From contig JBBRBN010000004.1 of NCBI GenBank assembly GCA_038205755.1, forward strand, positions 25,014 to 89,013: a stretch of 64,000 nucleotides of DNA. The letters run 5' to 3'. Origin of the DNA: JANNWF01 sp038205755. Its GTDB lineage: Bacteria > Pseudomonadota > Gammaproteobacteria > Xanthomonadales > Xanthomonadaceae. Below the pieces are notes generated by a model that saw only the letters and a list, made by a program, of their open reading frames with translations, searched no databases and was not told the DNA's origin. Below, piece by piece: positions 41,149 through 50,488 of this stretch; position 1 is the first letter of the stretch; each line of letters starts with the position of its first letter. The position numbers were made by a program, and so were the translations under genes.

Positions 41149-42753
41149 TCAGCCGTGGGCGATGGACTGCGCGTGCTCGCGGGTGGCGGCGAAGCGAACC
41201 TCCGGTGAGCGCTCCTGCGCCAGCTGCAGGTTGACCCGGGTAGGCGCCAGGTAGACCAGCTGATTGGCACCGTCGAGAGCGAGATTGGTTGCGTTTTTTT
41301 CCCTGAACTCGTCGAGTTTTCTGGCGTTGTCGCAGTGTACCCAGCGCGCCGTGCTGACCCCGACCTGCTCGAAACTGGCGTCCACCCCGTACTCATCTTT
41401 GAGTCGATAGGCGACCACCTCGAACTGCAGCGTCCCCACCGCGCCAAGAATCAGATCGTTGCTCATCAGCGGCCGGAAAAATTGCGTCGCGCCCTCTTCG
41501 CTGAGCTGGGCCAGCCCCTTCTGCAGCTGTTTGAGCTTCAGCGGGTCGCGCAAACGCGCACGGCGGAACAGCTCCGGCGCAAAGTTGGGAATGCCGGTGA
41601 ACGCCAGCGACTCGCCAGCGCTGAAGGTGTCGCCGATCGAAATCGTCCCGTGGTTGTGCAGGCCGATGACATCGCCCGGCCAGGCGGTTTCAACGATTTC
41701 CCGATCCGAGGCCATGAAGGTCAGCGCGTTGGCCAACTTCGAGTCCTTGCCGAGGCGCACATGGAACGCCTTCATGCCCGCATCGAAGCGACCTGAGCAG
41801 ATGCGCAGAAACGCGACCCGGTCGCGGTGCTGCGGGTCCATGTTGGCCTGGATCTTGAAGACAAAACCGGAGAAGGTCTCCTCGTCCGGCGACACCAGAC
41901 GCACCGTGGTTGCCCGCGGCTGCGGCGCCGGGGCGTGTTCGACGAAGAAGTCCAGCAGCGGCTGCACGCCAAAATTGTTCACCGCAGACCCGAAGAACAC
42001 CGGCGTTTGTCGACCGGCCAGATAGGCCTCGGGGTCGAACGCGTGCGAGGCGCCCTGCACCAGCTCCAGTTCGCTGCGGAGCTCGTTGAGCATTTCGGCG
42101 CCAATTCGCTGCCGCAGCCCCGGGTCATCCAGTGAGGCAAAGATGGTGCTGTCCTGGCGGGTGAAATTGCGGCCCTGCTCGTACAGATGCACCTCACCGC
42201 TGAGCAGGTGCACGACGCCGCGCAGGCGCTTGCCCATGCCGATCGGCCAGGTCACCGGCGCGCATTGGATGCCAAGCACCGATTCCACCTCGTCGAGCAG
42301 GTCGATCGGCTCGCGGCCCTCCCGGTCAAGCTTGTTGATGAAGGTCATGATCGGCGTGTCGCGCAGTCGGCACACTTCCATCAGCTTGATCGTGCGTTCC
42401 TCGACGCCTTTGGCCACGTCGATCACCATCAACGCCGAGTCGACCGCGGTCAGCACGCGATAGGTGTCCTCGCCGAAGTCGGCGTGGCCGGGCGTGTCCA
42501 GCAGGTTGACGATGCGACCCTCATAGGGAAACTGCATCACCGAGCTGGTCACCGAGATCCCGCGCTCCTTCTCCAGCGCCATCCAGTCCGAGGTGGCGTG
42601 GCGCGCCGCCTTGCGACCCTTCACCGACCCAGCCAGCTGGATTGCGCCGCCGAACAGCAGGAGCTTTTCAGTCAGCGTGGTCTTGCCGGCATCGGGGTGC
42701 GAAATAATCGCAAAGGTTCGGCGGCGCTGGGTTTCGCGCAGATGTTCGGACAT
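41149..42753 (-). CDS. prfC: Peptide chain release factor 3
   Basis: The GTPase that recycles RF1/RF2 from the ribosome. 534 residues: G1 SHPDAGKTTLTEKLLLFG, SVKGRKAARHATSDWMALEKERGISV, G3 DTPGHADFGEDTYR, G4 NKLDREGREPIDLLDEVE. The RF3-specific C-terminal domains include FRPLMSNDLILGAVGTLQFEVVAYRLKDEYGVD. ATG 42753 (MSEHLRETQRRRTFAIISHP) fits known N termini. Confidence 0.97.
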   Translation of the reverse strand: MSEHLRETQRRRTFAIISHPDAGKTTLTEKLLLFGGAIQLAGSVKGRKAARHATSDWMALEKERGISVTSSVMQFPYEGRIVNLLDTPGHADFGEDTYRVLTAVDSALMVIDVAKGVEERTIKLMEVCRLRDTPIMTFINKLDREGREPIDLLDEVESVLGIQCAPVTWPIGMGKRLRGVVHLLSGEVHLYEQGRNFTRQDSTIFASLDDPGLRQRIGAEMLNELRSELELVQGASHAFDPEAYLAGRQTPVFFGSAVNNFGVQPLLDFFVEHAPAPQPRATTVRLVSPDEETFSGFVFKIQANMDPQHRDRVAFLRICSGRFDAGMKAFHVRLGKDSKLANALTFMASDREIVETAWPGDVIGLHNHGTISIGDTFSAGESLAFTGIPNFAPELFRRARLRDPLKLKQLQKGLAQLSEEGATQFFRPLMSNDLILGAVGTLQFEVVAYRLKDEYGVDASFEQVGVSTARWVHCDNARKLDEFREKNATNLALDGANQLVYLAPTRVNLQLAQERSPEVRFAATREHAQSIAHG

Positions 42754-42859
42754 GGGCTCAATGCGGGCGTGGCGGCAACGCATGGCCGCGGCGGGACGCA
42801 GAGTATAGCGGTCCGGTTTTAGGCTGCGGCGGAAGCGCCGCAGCCGTGCCGACCGGGCA

Positions 42860-44053
42860 CTATTCGCTGCAGCTGGCGCGCACACCTACCGCCGTTGCGA
42901 TCGCCCGCCAGTCAAACGCGGCCACCGCCTGATCGTCATGAATGGCGTAGAACACGCCGTCGGGGAACGCCCGGGTCGGCGCCTGCTGCAGCCAGACGCC
43001 GTCCGTGTTGGCCGTGGTCTTGCCCGCAAAGCTGCCGCGATGCGTCAGCGTTTGACGGTCGAAGACGTGGAACAGCGAGCGATCCTGGTATTGGTCTGCG
43101 GCAATCCAGTAGCCGCTGCCATCGGCGCAGTCCCAGCGGGCGATGCCTTCAGCCTGCGCCTTGAACAGCTCGGCCCCCAGGTCGGTGCCGGTATAGCTGC
43201 CTGCGAGGTCGTAGACCTTGATCCGGGTGCCGCTGGCCTGATCTTCTTCGGCCAGCAGCAGCCGATTGTGCAGCGCATCGCCGAACACCGATTCGGCGAT
43301 GCGGATGGCGCCGGCCGCATCGGTGGCGCCGAACGTGCCTTTCGGCTCCGCGCTCAGCGCACCCTCCAGCACCTGCAGCTGGAAGCGATGGAAGCGCTCG
43401 CCCAGTTCGGCCAGCGGCGGCGGCCGCTTGTCATTCTCTGTGCTCATGAACGAGTCGCTGACGATCACGTCATAGCCGCCTTCGTGGCTGCGCGCCCAGA
43501 TACCGTATGGCTGCTTGAGGACGTCGTCGCCAAACGTGCCCAGCGGCAGCAGCGAGGGCAGGCTGAGTACCTGGACCCGGCGGTTGTCCCGCTCAACGAT
43601 CAGGAGCAGATTGTCGATCGCGTAGATGCCGTTGGGTCGGCGAAATTCGCCTTGGCCCGCGCCCGTGCCGCCAGCGATTCCCTTGAAGGCGCCGCTGTCG
43701 CCGTCGTAAATCAGCAGCATGTCCTTGTTTTTGGAGGTGGCGTAGAGCCAGGTGCTGCCGTCGGGTGCCTGCCACAGGGCTGGCGAGTCGAGTTCGTTCG
43801 CGGCCGCGCTGGCGGTGATGTAGGCCTCCTCGACGACCACATGGGTGACGCCCGATTCAGCCAGCAGGACTACTTTCAGCTCGTCGGGCTCGGCCACAGC
43901 CTGGGGCGCTTGCTCCGCTGCCGGGGCCGCTGCCGGCGTTGCCGCTGGTGCGGGGGCTGCGGGGTCGTCTTTGGGCGTGTCGCCGCAGGCGGCAAGCAGG
44001 AGCAACGTCAGCGTGATCGTGAGCGCGCGCGCGCGCGCAATGTCGATGGTCAT
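42860..44053 (-). CDS. Phytase-like beta-propeller lipoprotein
   Basis: 397 residues. The lipobox LLLAAC (Cys ~23) is followed by an Ala/Pro-rich linker (~25-55) and a domain resembling bacterial beta-propeller phytases: ELDSPALWQAPDGSTWLYATSKNKDMLLIYD, RPNGIYAID, VERDNRRVQVLSLPSL, AEGIARWDCADGSGYWIAADQYQDRSLFHVFD and the closing FPDGVFYAIHDDQAVAAFDW. The order and spacing match the phytase fold, but the calcium- and phosphate-binding residues were not verified. The substrate could be phytate or another phosphoester, or it may be non-enzymatic. Confidence 0.68.
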   Translation of the reverse strand: MTIDIARARALTITLTLLLLAACGDTPKDDPAAPAPAATPAAAPAAEQAPQAVAEPDELKVVLLAESGVTHVVVEEAYITASAAANELDSPALWQAPDGSTWLYATSKNKDMLLIYDGDSGAFKGIAGGTGAGQGEFRRPNGIYAIDNLLLIVERDNRRVQVLSLPSLLPLGTFGDDVLKQPYGIWARSHEGGYDVIVSDSFMSTENDKRPPPLAELGERFHRFQLQVLEGALSAEPKGTFGATDAAGAIRIAESVFGDALHNRLLLAEEDQASGTRIKVYDLAGSYTGTDLGAELFKAQAEGIARWDCADGSGYWIAADQYQDRSLFHVFDRQTLTHRGSFAGKTTANTDGVWLQQAPTRAFPDGVFYAIHDDQAVAAFDWRAIATAVGVRASCSE

Positions 44054-44248
44054 CGAAAGTGGGTGCCTCTGAGTAAGCGCTGAAGTCTACCAGTCCGCAT
44101 TTTTGTGCCTGAGCGTTGCTGGCCAGACTGGCGCCTGCGCGCGAGCAACGTTGCAGCAGATGCAGACGCTGCGGGTCCTGCGCAGCGGTTCAACGTGGAC
44201 CGGAGCGGCCTCGGTCGGCCCTTCCATCGCTCCATCCGCATAAAGCGA

Positions 44249-44275
44249 TTGACAGTGAGCAAAGGCGGGCATAAT
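44249..44275 (+). promoter_or_regulatory. Candidate promoter of the metX riboswitch transcript
   Basis: TTGACA (44249-44254), a 15-bp spacer and CATAAT (44270-44275), just ahead of the aptamer. Good hexamers, slightly short spacer. Confidence 0.55.
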
Positions 44276-44285
44276 CTCCCATCCA

Positions 44286-44408
44286 CACCATCCAGACCGG
44301 CAGAGGGACAGGCCCTTTGAAGCCGGGGCAACCCGCAACAGCGAAAGCTGAAGCGACGGTGCTAATTCCTGCGGAGCCCCGATGGTCGGGGCGTCCGGAA
44401 GATGGGTG
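44286..44408 (+). ncRNA. SAM-I (S-box) riboswitch
   Basis: The conserved SAM-I aptamer signature is visible: atccagaccggcagAGGGACaGGCCC, then ttTGAAgCCggGGCAACC, GGTGCTAATTCC, a gccccga-tgg-tcggggc hairpin and the closing AGATGgg pairing with the 5' cATC strand. The aptamer binds S-adenosylmethionine and shuts off downstream methionine genes. It sits 80 bp before metX. There is no T-rich terminator after it. Instead a perfect hairpin lies beside the metX SD, favouring translational control. Confidence 0.92.
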
Positions 44409-44461
44409 TACGGCATGGGCCCAGCGCGGGCCCTGCGTGCAGCCTCATCGCCGGATCCGCG

Positions 44462-44478
44462 GGTTGGATGGTCCAACC
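44462..44478 (+). promoter_or_regulatory. SD-adjacent hairpin, possible riboswitch expression platform
   Basis: GGTTGGA-tgg-TCCAACC, a perfect 7-bp stem with a 3-nt loop, ending immediately before AGGA (44479-44482), nine bases upstream of the metX ATG. A second hairpin, gggcccagcgcgggccc, lies at 44417-44433. Confidence 0.45.
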
Positions 44479-44491
44479 AGGACCCCGCGCC

Positions 44492-45532
44492 ATGAGCCTT
44501 GCCGAATCCGCCACCTGCTTCATAGAGCAGACCCCGCAGTCCATCGAGATCCCGGCGCTGGCTGATGCCCGTCGCGCCGAGTTCGACTGCGAGCTGCTGA
44601 TGCGTCACGCGGGAGTGCGTCGACTGCGGCTGAAGGTCGAAACCAGTGGCCCTCGCAATGCGCCTGCGGTGTTCGTTGCCGGCGGCATTTCGGCCAACCG
44701 GCATCTGGCCGCGAACGCCGCCGATGCCGGCGCCGGGTGGTGGGAACAGGCAGTCGGCCATGGCCGGTCACTCGATCCCTCACGCTATCGACTGATCTCA
44801 TTCGACTGGGTGGGCAGCGATGGCGAGCTGGACGCCGCAATCGACACCGCCGATCAGGCCAACGCCATCGGACTGGTGCTGGATTGTCTTGGCATCAGCA
44901 GCCTGCACGCCTTTGTGGGAGCCTCCTACGGCGCCATGGTTGGTCTGGCGTTTGCCGTCGCCCATCCGCAGCGCCTGCGGCAGCTGGTGGTGCTGAGCGG
45001 CGCCCATCGGCCGCATCCCTATGCCAGCGCCTTCCGCGCCCTGCAGCGGCAGGTCGTGGCGCTGGGGCAGCTGCAGTGTGATGGCAGCCATGGGCTGTCG
45101 CTGGCGCGCCAGCTGGCCATGCTCAGTTATCGCACGCCAGAGGAATTCGGCGAGCGCTTTGACGCGCCGGTGGCGCTGGATGGTCAACGCGTACGCTGTG
45201 CGTCCGAGGACTATCTGACCGCCTGCGGTGCGCGCTACGCCGAGCGCTGGTCTCCAACGGCTTTCCTGCGGCTGTCTGAGTCCATTGACCTGCATCGGGT
45301 CGATCCAGCGCTGGTGCGGGTGCCGACCGATCTGTTCGCTGTCGAGCAGGATTGGCTGGCGCCGCCGACCGAGCTTGCCGCGCTCGCCGCGAGCATTGCC
45401 GCACCAACCCGCTTGCGGCGAATCCAATCCCGCTACGGCCACGATGCGTTTTTGAAGGAGTTGACCGCTGTCGACGCGTTCCTGCGGGAAGCGCTGTCTG
45501 CACCGCCCACCGCTGCTTGCACTGGAGTCTGA
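44492..45532 (+). CDS. metX: Homoserine O-acyltransferase, MetX family
   Basis: Activates homoserine for methionine synthesis. A 346-residue alpha/beta-hydrolase fold: nucleophile Ser145 in GASYGAMVG, Asp287 (EQDWLAPP) and His317 (RYGHDAF). In this order MetX-family enzymes often use succinyl-CoA rather than acetyl-CoA, and the sequence read does not settle which. It is preceded by a SAM-I riboswitch and followed four bases later by metB. An upstream in-frame ATG at 44402 lies inside the riboswitch and is rejected. Confidence 0.92.
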   Translation: MSLAESATCFIEQTPQSIEIPALADARRAEFDCELLMRHAGVRRLRLKVETSGPRNAPAVFVAGGISANRHLAANAADAGAGWWEQAVGHGRSLDPSRYRLISFDWVGSDGELDAAIDTADQANAIGLVLDCLGISSLHAFVGASYGAMVGLAFAVAHPQRLRQLVVLSGAHRPHPYASAFRALQRQVVALGQLQCDGSHGLSLARQLAMLSYRTPEEFGERFDAPVALDGQRVRCASEDYLTACGARYAERWSPTAFLRLSESIDLHRVDPALVRVPTDLFAVEQDWLAPPTELAALAASIAAPTRLRRIQSRYGHDAFLKELTAVDAFLREALSAPPTAACTGV

Positions 45533-45536
45533 GCTG

Positions 45537-46727
45537 ATGAGCACCTCGTTTGCCCCGGCCACCCGCGCCGTTCGTGCCTCGATTGATCGCGACACCGCGT
45601 TTGGCGCAGTGGTGCCGCCGCTGGTCCTGTCGACCAACTTCAGCTTTGCCGGCTTCGGCGAAAAGCGCGCGTATGACTACACCCGCAGCGGCAATCCAAC
45701 GCGCGACCAGCTTGGCGAAGCCCTGGCTGATCTGGAAGGCGGCGCGGGTGCCGTGATTACCGCCAGCGGCATGGCCGCCATCACCCTGGTGCTGCAGCTG
45801 CTTGAGCCGGGAGATCGATTGGTCGTTCCGCACGACTGCTATGGCGGCAGCTGGCGGCTGTTTGATGCGTTGGCCAGGAAAGGCCACTTCGAGCTGGTGG
45901 TTACCGACTTCACCGACCCGCGCGCGCTGGCGCAAGCGCTCACGCCGGCGCCCAAGCTGGTCTGGATCGAGACGCCCAGCAACCCCCTGCTGCGGATCAC
46001 CGACCTGCGCTTCGTCATCGAAGCCGCCCATCGGGTCGATGCGCTGGTGCTGGTGGACAACACCTTCCTGTCGCCTGGCCTGCAGACGCCGATTGCCTTC
46101 GGTGCCGACCTGGTTTTGCATTCGACCACCAAGTACATCAATGGCCACAGCGATGTGGTGGGCGGCGCCGTGATCGCGCGCGACACGGCGCTGCATGAGC
46201 GTTTGACCTGGTGGGCCAACGCACTCGGGCTGACCGGCAGTCCGTTCGACAGCTTCCTGACCCTGCGCGGATTACGCACCCTCGACGCGCGTCTGCGTGT
46301 CCATAGCGAAAACGCGAGCGCCGTCGCCGCGCTGCTCGATGGGCATGCGGCGGTCGCTGCCGTGCACTATCCGGGGCTGCCCGACCATCCCGGCCACGCG
46401 CTGGCCGCGCGCCAGCAGCGTGGCTTCGGCGCGATGATCTCGTTTGATCTGGGCGGCGGCGTCGACGCCGTACGCGCCTTTCTCGACGGCCTGCACTGCT
46501 TCACGCTGGCCGAATCGCTGGGCGGAGTGGAGAGTCTTGTCGCCCACCCGGCGAGCATGACGCATGCGGCGATGACCGCCGAGGTGCGGGCCAAGGCCGG
46601 CATCGGCGATGGCCTGCTGCGCCTGTCGATTGGCATTGAAGCGGCTGAAGACCTGCTCGCCGACCTGCGCGCCGGATTGGATCGTGCCTCTGCGGCCGCC
46701 CCGGCGGCGGCGGTCTGGGGCTACTGA
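45537..46727 (+). CDS. metB: Cystathionine gamma-synthase (MetB-type PLP enzyme)
   Basis: 396-residue Cys/Met-metabolism PLP enzyme. ASGMAAITLVLQLLEPGD, VWIETPSNPLLRITDL, VDNTFLSPGLQTPIAFGADLV, STTKYINGHSDVVGG with PLP-lysine Lys199, and GGVESLVAHPASMTHAAM are family signatures. It adds cysteine to O-acylhomoserine to form cystathionine. Paralogous lyase or sulfhydrylase activity cannot be excluded from sequence. The operon with metX is under one riboswitch. Confidence 0.9.
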   Translation: MSTSFAPATRAVRASIDRDTAFGAVVPPLVLSTNFSFAGFGEKRAYDYTRSGNPTRDQLGEALADLEGGAGAVITASGMAAITLVLQLLEPGDRLVVPHDCYGGSWRLFDALARKGHFELVVTDFTDPRALAQALTPAPKLVWIETPSNPLLRITDLRFVIEAAHRVDALVLVDNTFLSPGLQTPIAFGADLVLHSTTKYINGHSDVVGGAVIARDTALHERLTWWANALGLTGSPFDSFLTLRGLRTLDARLRVHSENASAVAALLDGHAAVAAVHYPGLPDHPGHALAARQQRGFGAMISFDLGGGVDAVRAFLDGLHCFTLAESLGGVESLVAHPASMTHAAMTAEVRAKAGIGDGLLRLSIGIEAAEDLLADLRAGLDRASAAAPAAAVWGY

Positions 46728-46754
46728 CCGGCCGCGACGTCCGGCCCGGATGGC

Positions 46755-49034
46755 TCACGCGGCGCGCGAAAGCGGCTGGCTCAAGCCAGGCGGCGGGCTG
46801 GCGAAGTACTGGTCTATCGGGGTCGGCTGGTCGATCACATAGCCTTGGGCGTAGTCCACGCCAAGCTCCAGGAGTCGCTCGCTGATTGCCTCGGACTCGA
46901 CGAACTCAGCCACCGTACGCTTGTTGATTCCGCGCGCGATGTCGGCGATGGCGCGGACGATGGAAAGCGAAAGCGGCGAGCTATCGAGCTCGCGGACAAA
47001 GCTGCCGTCAATCTTGAAGTAGTCCACGTCGAGCGCGTTCAGGTAGGCAAACGAGCAGAAGCCGGTGCCGAAGTCGTCCAAGGCCAGCCGGCAGCCCAGC
47101 GAGCGCACGCCGTCGATGAAGCGGCGCGCTTCACCCAGGTCCCGTATGGCGGAGGTCTCGGTGATCTCGAAGCACAGCTTGGCGCGCGGCACGCTGCTTT
47201 CGGTCAGCCGACGGCGCAGGAACAGCAGGAACTCCGGGTCATTGACCGACGCCGCGCACAGATTGATCCCGCATAGATCCACCTCATCCTGCGCCTCCGG
47301 ATGCGCCTCCAGCCAGCCCAGCGTCAGCTCAACCACATGGCGGTCGAGTCTTGTGCCGAGCCGAAAGCGCTCGGCGGCGGCGACAAACTGGTCGGGCTGC
47401 AGCAGCGTGCCGGTTTGCGGGTCGATCATCCGGGTCAGGACCTCGAAGTGTCGACCTCGATCCGCTGTGTTGCCCAGCGGGCTGATGGTTTGGCAGTACA
47501 GCTTGAAGTTGCCCTGCTCGAGCGCCGTGGTCAGGCGCATGGCCCAGAGCATGGCCGAGGAGCGTTCGCGCGCCGCATCACCACTGACCACCGTCTTGAC
47601 CCGATTCCCGCCGAGCTCCTTGGCTCCGAAACACGCGGCATCGGCCTGTGCGAGCAGGGCCGGATAGTCCAGTCTGCGCGGCTGGAATGGCACCATGCCG
47701 ATGCTCGCGGTCAGCGAGTAGACGTGGCCTGCGTGCGGATAACGGAACCCGGCGATCGCCTGGCGCAGTTTCTCGCTGTCGCGCTCTGCCTCCAACGGCA
47801 GCCGCCGGCGGAAGATCACCGCAAACTCGTCGCCGCCGATCCGAGCAATCAGGTCGTCGGGCTTCAGACAGGTCGAAATGACCCCCGCCAACGACCTCAC
47901 CAGCGCGTCGCCCACTTCATGGCTGGCGGTATCGTTGATCAATTTGAACTGGTCAAGGTCGATGTAGGCCAGCGCCATGGGTTCTTCGCCACCACCCTCG
48001 ATCAGCGCGCGGGCCTGAGCCTCGAACCCGACGCGGTTGAGCAGGCCGGTAAGCTCGTCGTGGCGCGCGGCATGCAGCATCTGGCCAGAGGCGATGCGGC
48101 TCTCGAAGCTGGATGCGGCGAGGAACAGCGGCGCCAGCGTCAGGACCGACAGGAACACCAGCAGCACCACCGCTTCGAACAACGAAGGCGGCGGATAAAA
48201 GCCGCCCAGCCCCATGCCCGCCACCAGCGAAAGGCCGACGCCGACCAGCAGCGATCCGCCAGCGGTCCACATCGGCGGAAAGCGCAGCGCGCTCCACAGC
48301 AGCAGCGCCAGCGGCAAACTGGTCAGGCCCAGCGCATAGGTTGTCGCGATCCGCCCCGAGCCCAGCAGGATGGCCGAGCCCAGGATGAATAGCGTCGACC
48401 ACAGAACCATTTCGCGGCGGGTCGCAAAGCGCATCCGCTGGCCGCCGTCGCGGCGCTCGTGGCGGCGCAGAAAGGCCAGCCGCAGCGCTGGCGCCACCAG
48501 CACCACGCCAAACAGGTTGCCGACAAACCACTTGGCGAGGGCCGGGATCACCTCGCTGGCTGGGCTCATGCCGGTGGCAACCAGCCCGGCCACGCCGACG
48601 GGTGCGCTGAGTGCGGACATCAGCGCTCCGCCTGCCATCACCGCGAGGCCCGAGCGCACCGCAAAGCCTGCAAGGTGGCGGCCGCCGATCCGACGCGCGA
48701 GCCACGCCCCGCCCAGCGCACCCAGCGTGTTGGCGACAGCCGAATAGGGCAGAAACGCCAGCGGTGCGCCGGTCAGCAGCTGGGACAACAGATCGGCCAG
48801 CAGCACCAGCGGCCAGTAGCGCAGACCGAACATCAGCAGCGTCGCGATTGCCACGCCTGAAGGCAGCCAGATCAGCGCCACCTGGTCGGGTCCATGCAGC
48901 ACCTGTGAGCCCAGCAGCGTTCCGCCCAGGTACAGGGCAATGATCGTGGCGAATCGAGGCAGGCGGCGAAGCGGGCTCACGGGGGGAGTGTAATCCAGCG
49001 TGGCATCACACGGTGCTGCTGTGCTCCTGTCCAA
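46755..49034 (-). CDS. MASE1-GGDEF-EAL membrane c-di-GMP protein
   Basis: About 759 residues. The N-terminal ~300 residues form eight or so transmembrane helices of the MASE1 sensor (QVALIWLPSGVAIATLLMFG, FVGNLFGVVLVAPALRL). GGDEF is intact (IGGDEFAVIF), without an RxxD inhibitory site. In the EAL domain the signature reads EVL (HFEVLTRM), but the other catalytic positions remain (INLCAASV, FEITETSAI, DDFGTGFCSF, YFKIDGSFV, VAEFVESE). TTG 49034 or GTG 48980 (MSPLRRLPRF) may start it; neither has a good SD. Confidence 0.9.
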   Translation of the reverse strand: MDRSTAAPCDATLDYTPPVSPLRRLPRFATIIALYLGGTLLGSQVLHGPDQVALIWLPSGVAIATLLMFGLRYWPLVLLADLLSQLLTGAPLAFLPYSAVANTLGALGGAWLARRIGGRHLAGFAVRSGLAVMAGGALMSALSAPVGVAGLVATGMSPASEVIPALAKWFVGNLFGVVLVAPALRLAFLRRHERRDGGQRMRFATRREMVLWSTLFILGSAILLGSGRIATTYALGLTSLPLALLLWSALRFPPMWTAGGSLLVGVGLSLVAGMGLGGFYPPPSLFEAVVLLVFLSVLTLAPLFLAASSFESRIASGQMLHAARHDELTGLLNRVGFEAQARALIEGGGEEPMALAYIDLDQFKLINDTASHEVGDALVRSLAGVISTCLKPDDLIARIGGDEFAVIFRRRLPLEAERDSEKLRQAIAGFRYPHAGHVYSLTASIGMVPFQPRRLDYPALLAQADAACFGAKELGGNRVKTVVSGDAARERSSAMLWAMRLTTALEQGNFKLYCQTISPLGNTADRGRHFEVLTRMIDPQTGTLLQPDQFVAAAERFRLGTRLDRHVVELTLGWLEAHPEAQDEVDLCGINLCAASVNDPEFLLFLRRRLTESSVPRAKLCFEITETSAIRDLGEARRFIDGVRSLGCRLALDDFGTGFCSFAYLNALDVDYFKIDGSFVRELDSSPLSLSIVRAIADIARGINKRTVAEFVESEAISERLLELGVDYAQGYVIDQPTPIDQYFASPPPGLSQPLSRAA

Positions 49035-49067
49035 AAGGGCAGTGCAAGACGCGGCGGGTAGCTGGCG

Positions 49068-50450
49068 TCAACACTCGATCACATTGACCGCCAGCCCGCC
49101 GCGGCTGGTTTCCTTGTACTTGTCCTGCATGTCGCGGCCGGTGTCGCGCATGGTCTTGATGACCTTGTCCAGGCTGACCTTGTGCTTGCCGTCGCCGCGC
49201 ACCGCCATGCGCGAGGCGTTGATCGCCTTCACCGCGCCCATTGCGTTGCGCTCGATGCAGGGAATTTGCACCAGGCCGCCAATCGGGTCGCAGGTCAGTC
49301 CGAGGTTATGCTCCATGCCGATCTCGGCGGCGTTCTCGATCTGGATTGGCGTGCCGCCGAGCGCGGCGGTGAGCCCGGCGGCGGCCATCGAGCAGGCCAC
49401 GCCAACCTCGCCCTGGCAGCCGACCTCAGCGCCGGAGATCGAGGCGTTTTCCTTGTAGAGAATGCCGATCGCGCCGGCGGTCAACATGAAGTCGAACACA
49501 CCTTTTTGAGTGGCGCCGGGGCAGAAACGGTCGTAGTAGTGCAGCACCGCCGGCACGATACCGGCGGCTCCGTTGGTCGGCGCGGTGACCACCCGGCCAC
49601 CGGCGGCGTTCTCTTCGTTGACCGCCAGCGCGTAGAGATTGACCCAGTCGAGCACGGTCAGCGGGTCCTTCATCGCCGCCTCCGGCTTGGCCGTCAGCTC
49701 GCGCGCCAGCGCCGGCGCCCGCCGCGATACCCGCAAGCCGCCGGGCAGGGTGCCCTCGCTGCGGATGCCGCGCTGCACGCAGGCCTGCATGGCCTCCCAC
49801 AGCTGCTGCAGACCGGCGTCGATCTCGGCGTCACTGCGCCACACGCGCTCGTTCGCGCGGACCAGTTCAGCGATGCTCTGGCGGCGTTCACGGCAGTGCG
49901 CCAGCAGCGCGTCGCCGCTGGGAAACGGGTACGGCAATTCGGTGGTGTCAGCGACGATGCGGTCTTCGGCCGCCTCGTCTTGATTGACCACGAAGCCTCC
50001 GCCGACCGAGTAATAGTCGCGGGTGGCGATCTGCTGGTCCTGTGCATCAAACGCAGAGAAGCGCATGCCGTTGGAATGCAGGGGGAGCTTCTGTCGCTTG
50101 TTGAACAGCAGGTCGCGCTTCTCGTCGAACTCGATCTCGTGACGGCCGAGCAACGCGATGCGCTTGCTGTCGCGGATCCGCTGCAGGATTGGCGGAATAC
50201 GGTCGGGATCGATCCGGTCCGGCCAGTTACCCTCCAACCCCAGCAGAACCGCCTTGTCGGTGCCGTGGCCGCGACCGGTCAGCGCCAGCGAGCCGAACAG
50301 CTCGCAGCGCAGCCGCTGACAGTCGGCCAACCGGCCGGGCTCGTCGAGCCAGCGCTGCACAAAGCGCGCCGCCGCCCGCATCGGCCCCACGGTGTGCGAA
50401 GACGATGGACCGATGCCGATCTTGAACAGGTCGAAGACGCTGATAGCCAT
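49068..50450 (-). CDS. sdaA: L-serine ammonia-lyase, single-chain iron-sulfur type
   Basis: Deaminates L-serine to pyruvate and ammonia using a [4Fe-4S] cluster. 460 residues, full-length SdaA type. The N-terminal domain begins ISVFDLFKIGIGPSSSHTVGPMRAA; the catalytic domain has GAEVGCQGEVGVACSMAAAGL, CDPIGGLVQIPCIERNAMGA and a C-terminal cysteine (NVIEC) near the cluster-binding tail. Divergent from the glutaredoxin-like gene. Confidence 0.96.
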   Translation of the reverse strand: MAISVFDLFKIGIGPSSSHTVGPMRAAARFVQRWLDEPGRLADCQRLRCELFGSLALTGRGHGTDKAVLLGLEGNWPDRIDPDRIPPILQRIRDSKRIALLGRHEIEFDEKRDLLFNKRQKLPLHSNGMRFSAFDAQDQQIATRDYYSVGGGFVVNQDEAAEDRIVADTTELPYPFPSGDALLAHCRERRQSIAELVRANERVWRSDAEIDAGLQQLWEAMQACVQRGIRSEGTLPGGLRVSRRAPALARELTAKPEAAMKDPLTVLDWVNLYALAVNEENAAGGRVVTAPTNGAAGIVPAVLHYYDRFCPGATQKGVFDFMLTAGAIGILYKENASISGAEVGCQGEVGVACSMAAAGLTAALGGTPIQIENAAEIGMEHNLGLTCDPIGGLVQIPCIERNAMGAVKAINASRMAVRGDGKHKVSLDKVIKTMRDTGRDMQDKYKETSRGGLAVNVIEC

Positions 50451-50488
50451 GTGCGCGGTCCGGTGGGGCAGGGCGCTATTCTAGGCGC

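Noticed and set aside
44025..44038. Alternating GCGCGC tract near the start of the phytase-like gene
   Set aside because: Potential Z-DNA, but it encodes an in-frame Ala-Arg run and such tracts are frequent in GC-rich genomes.
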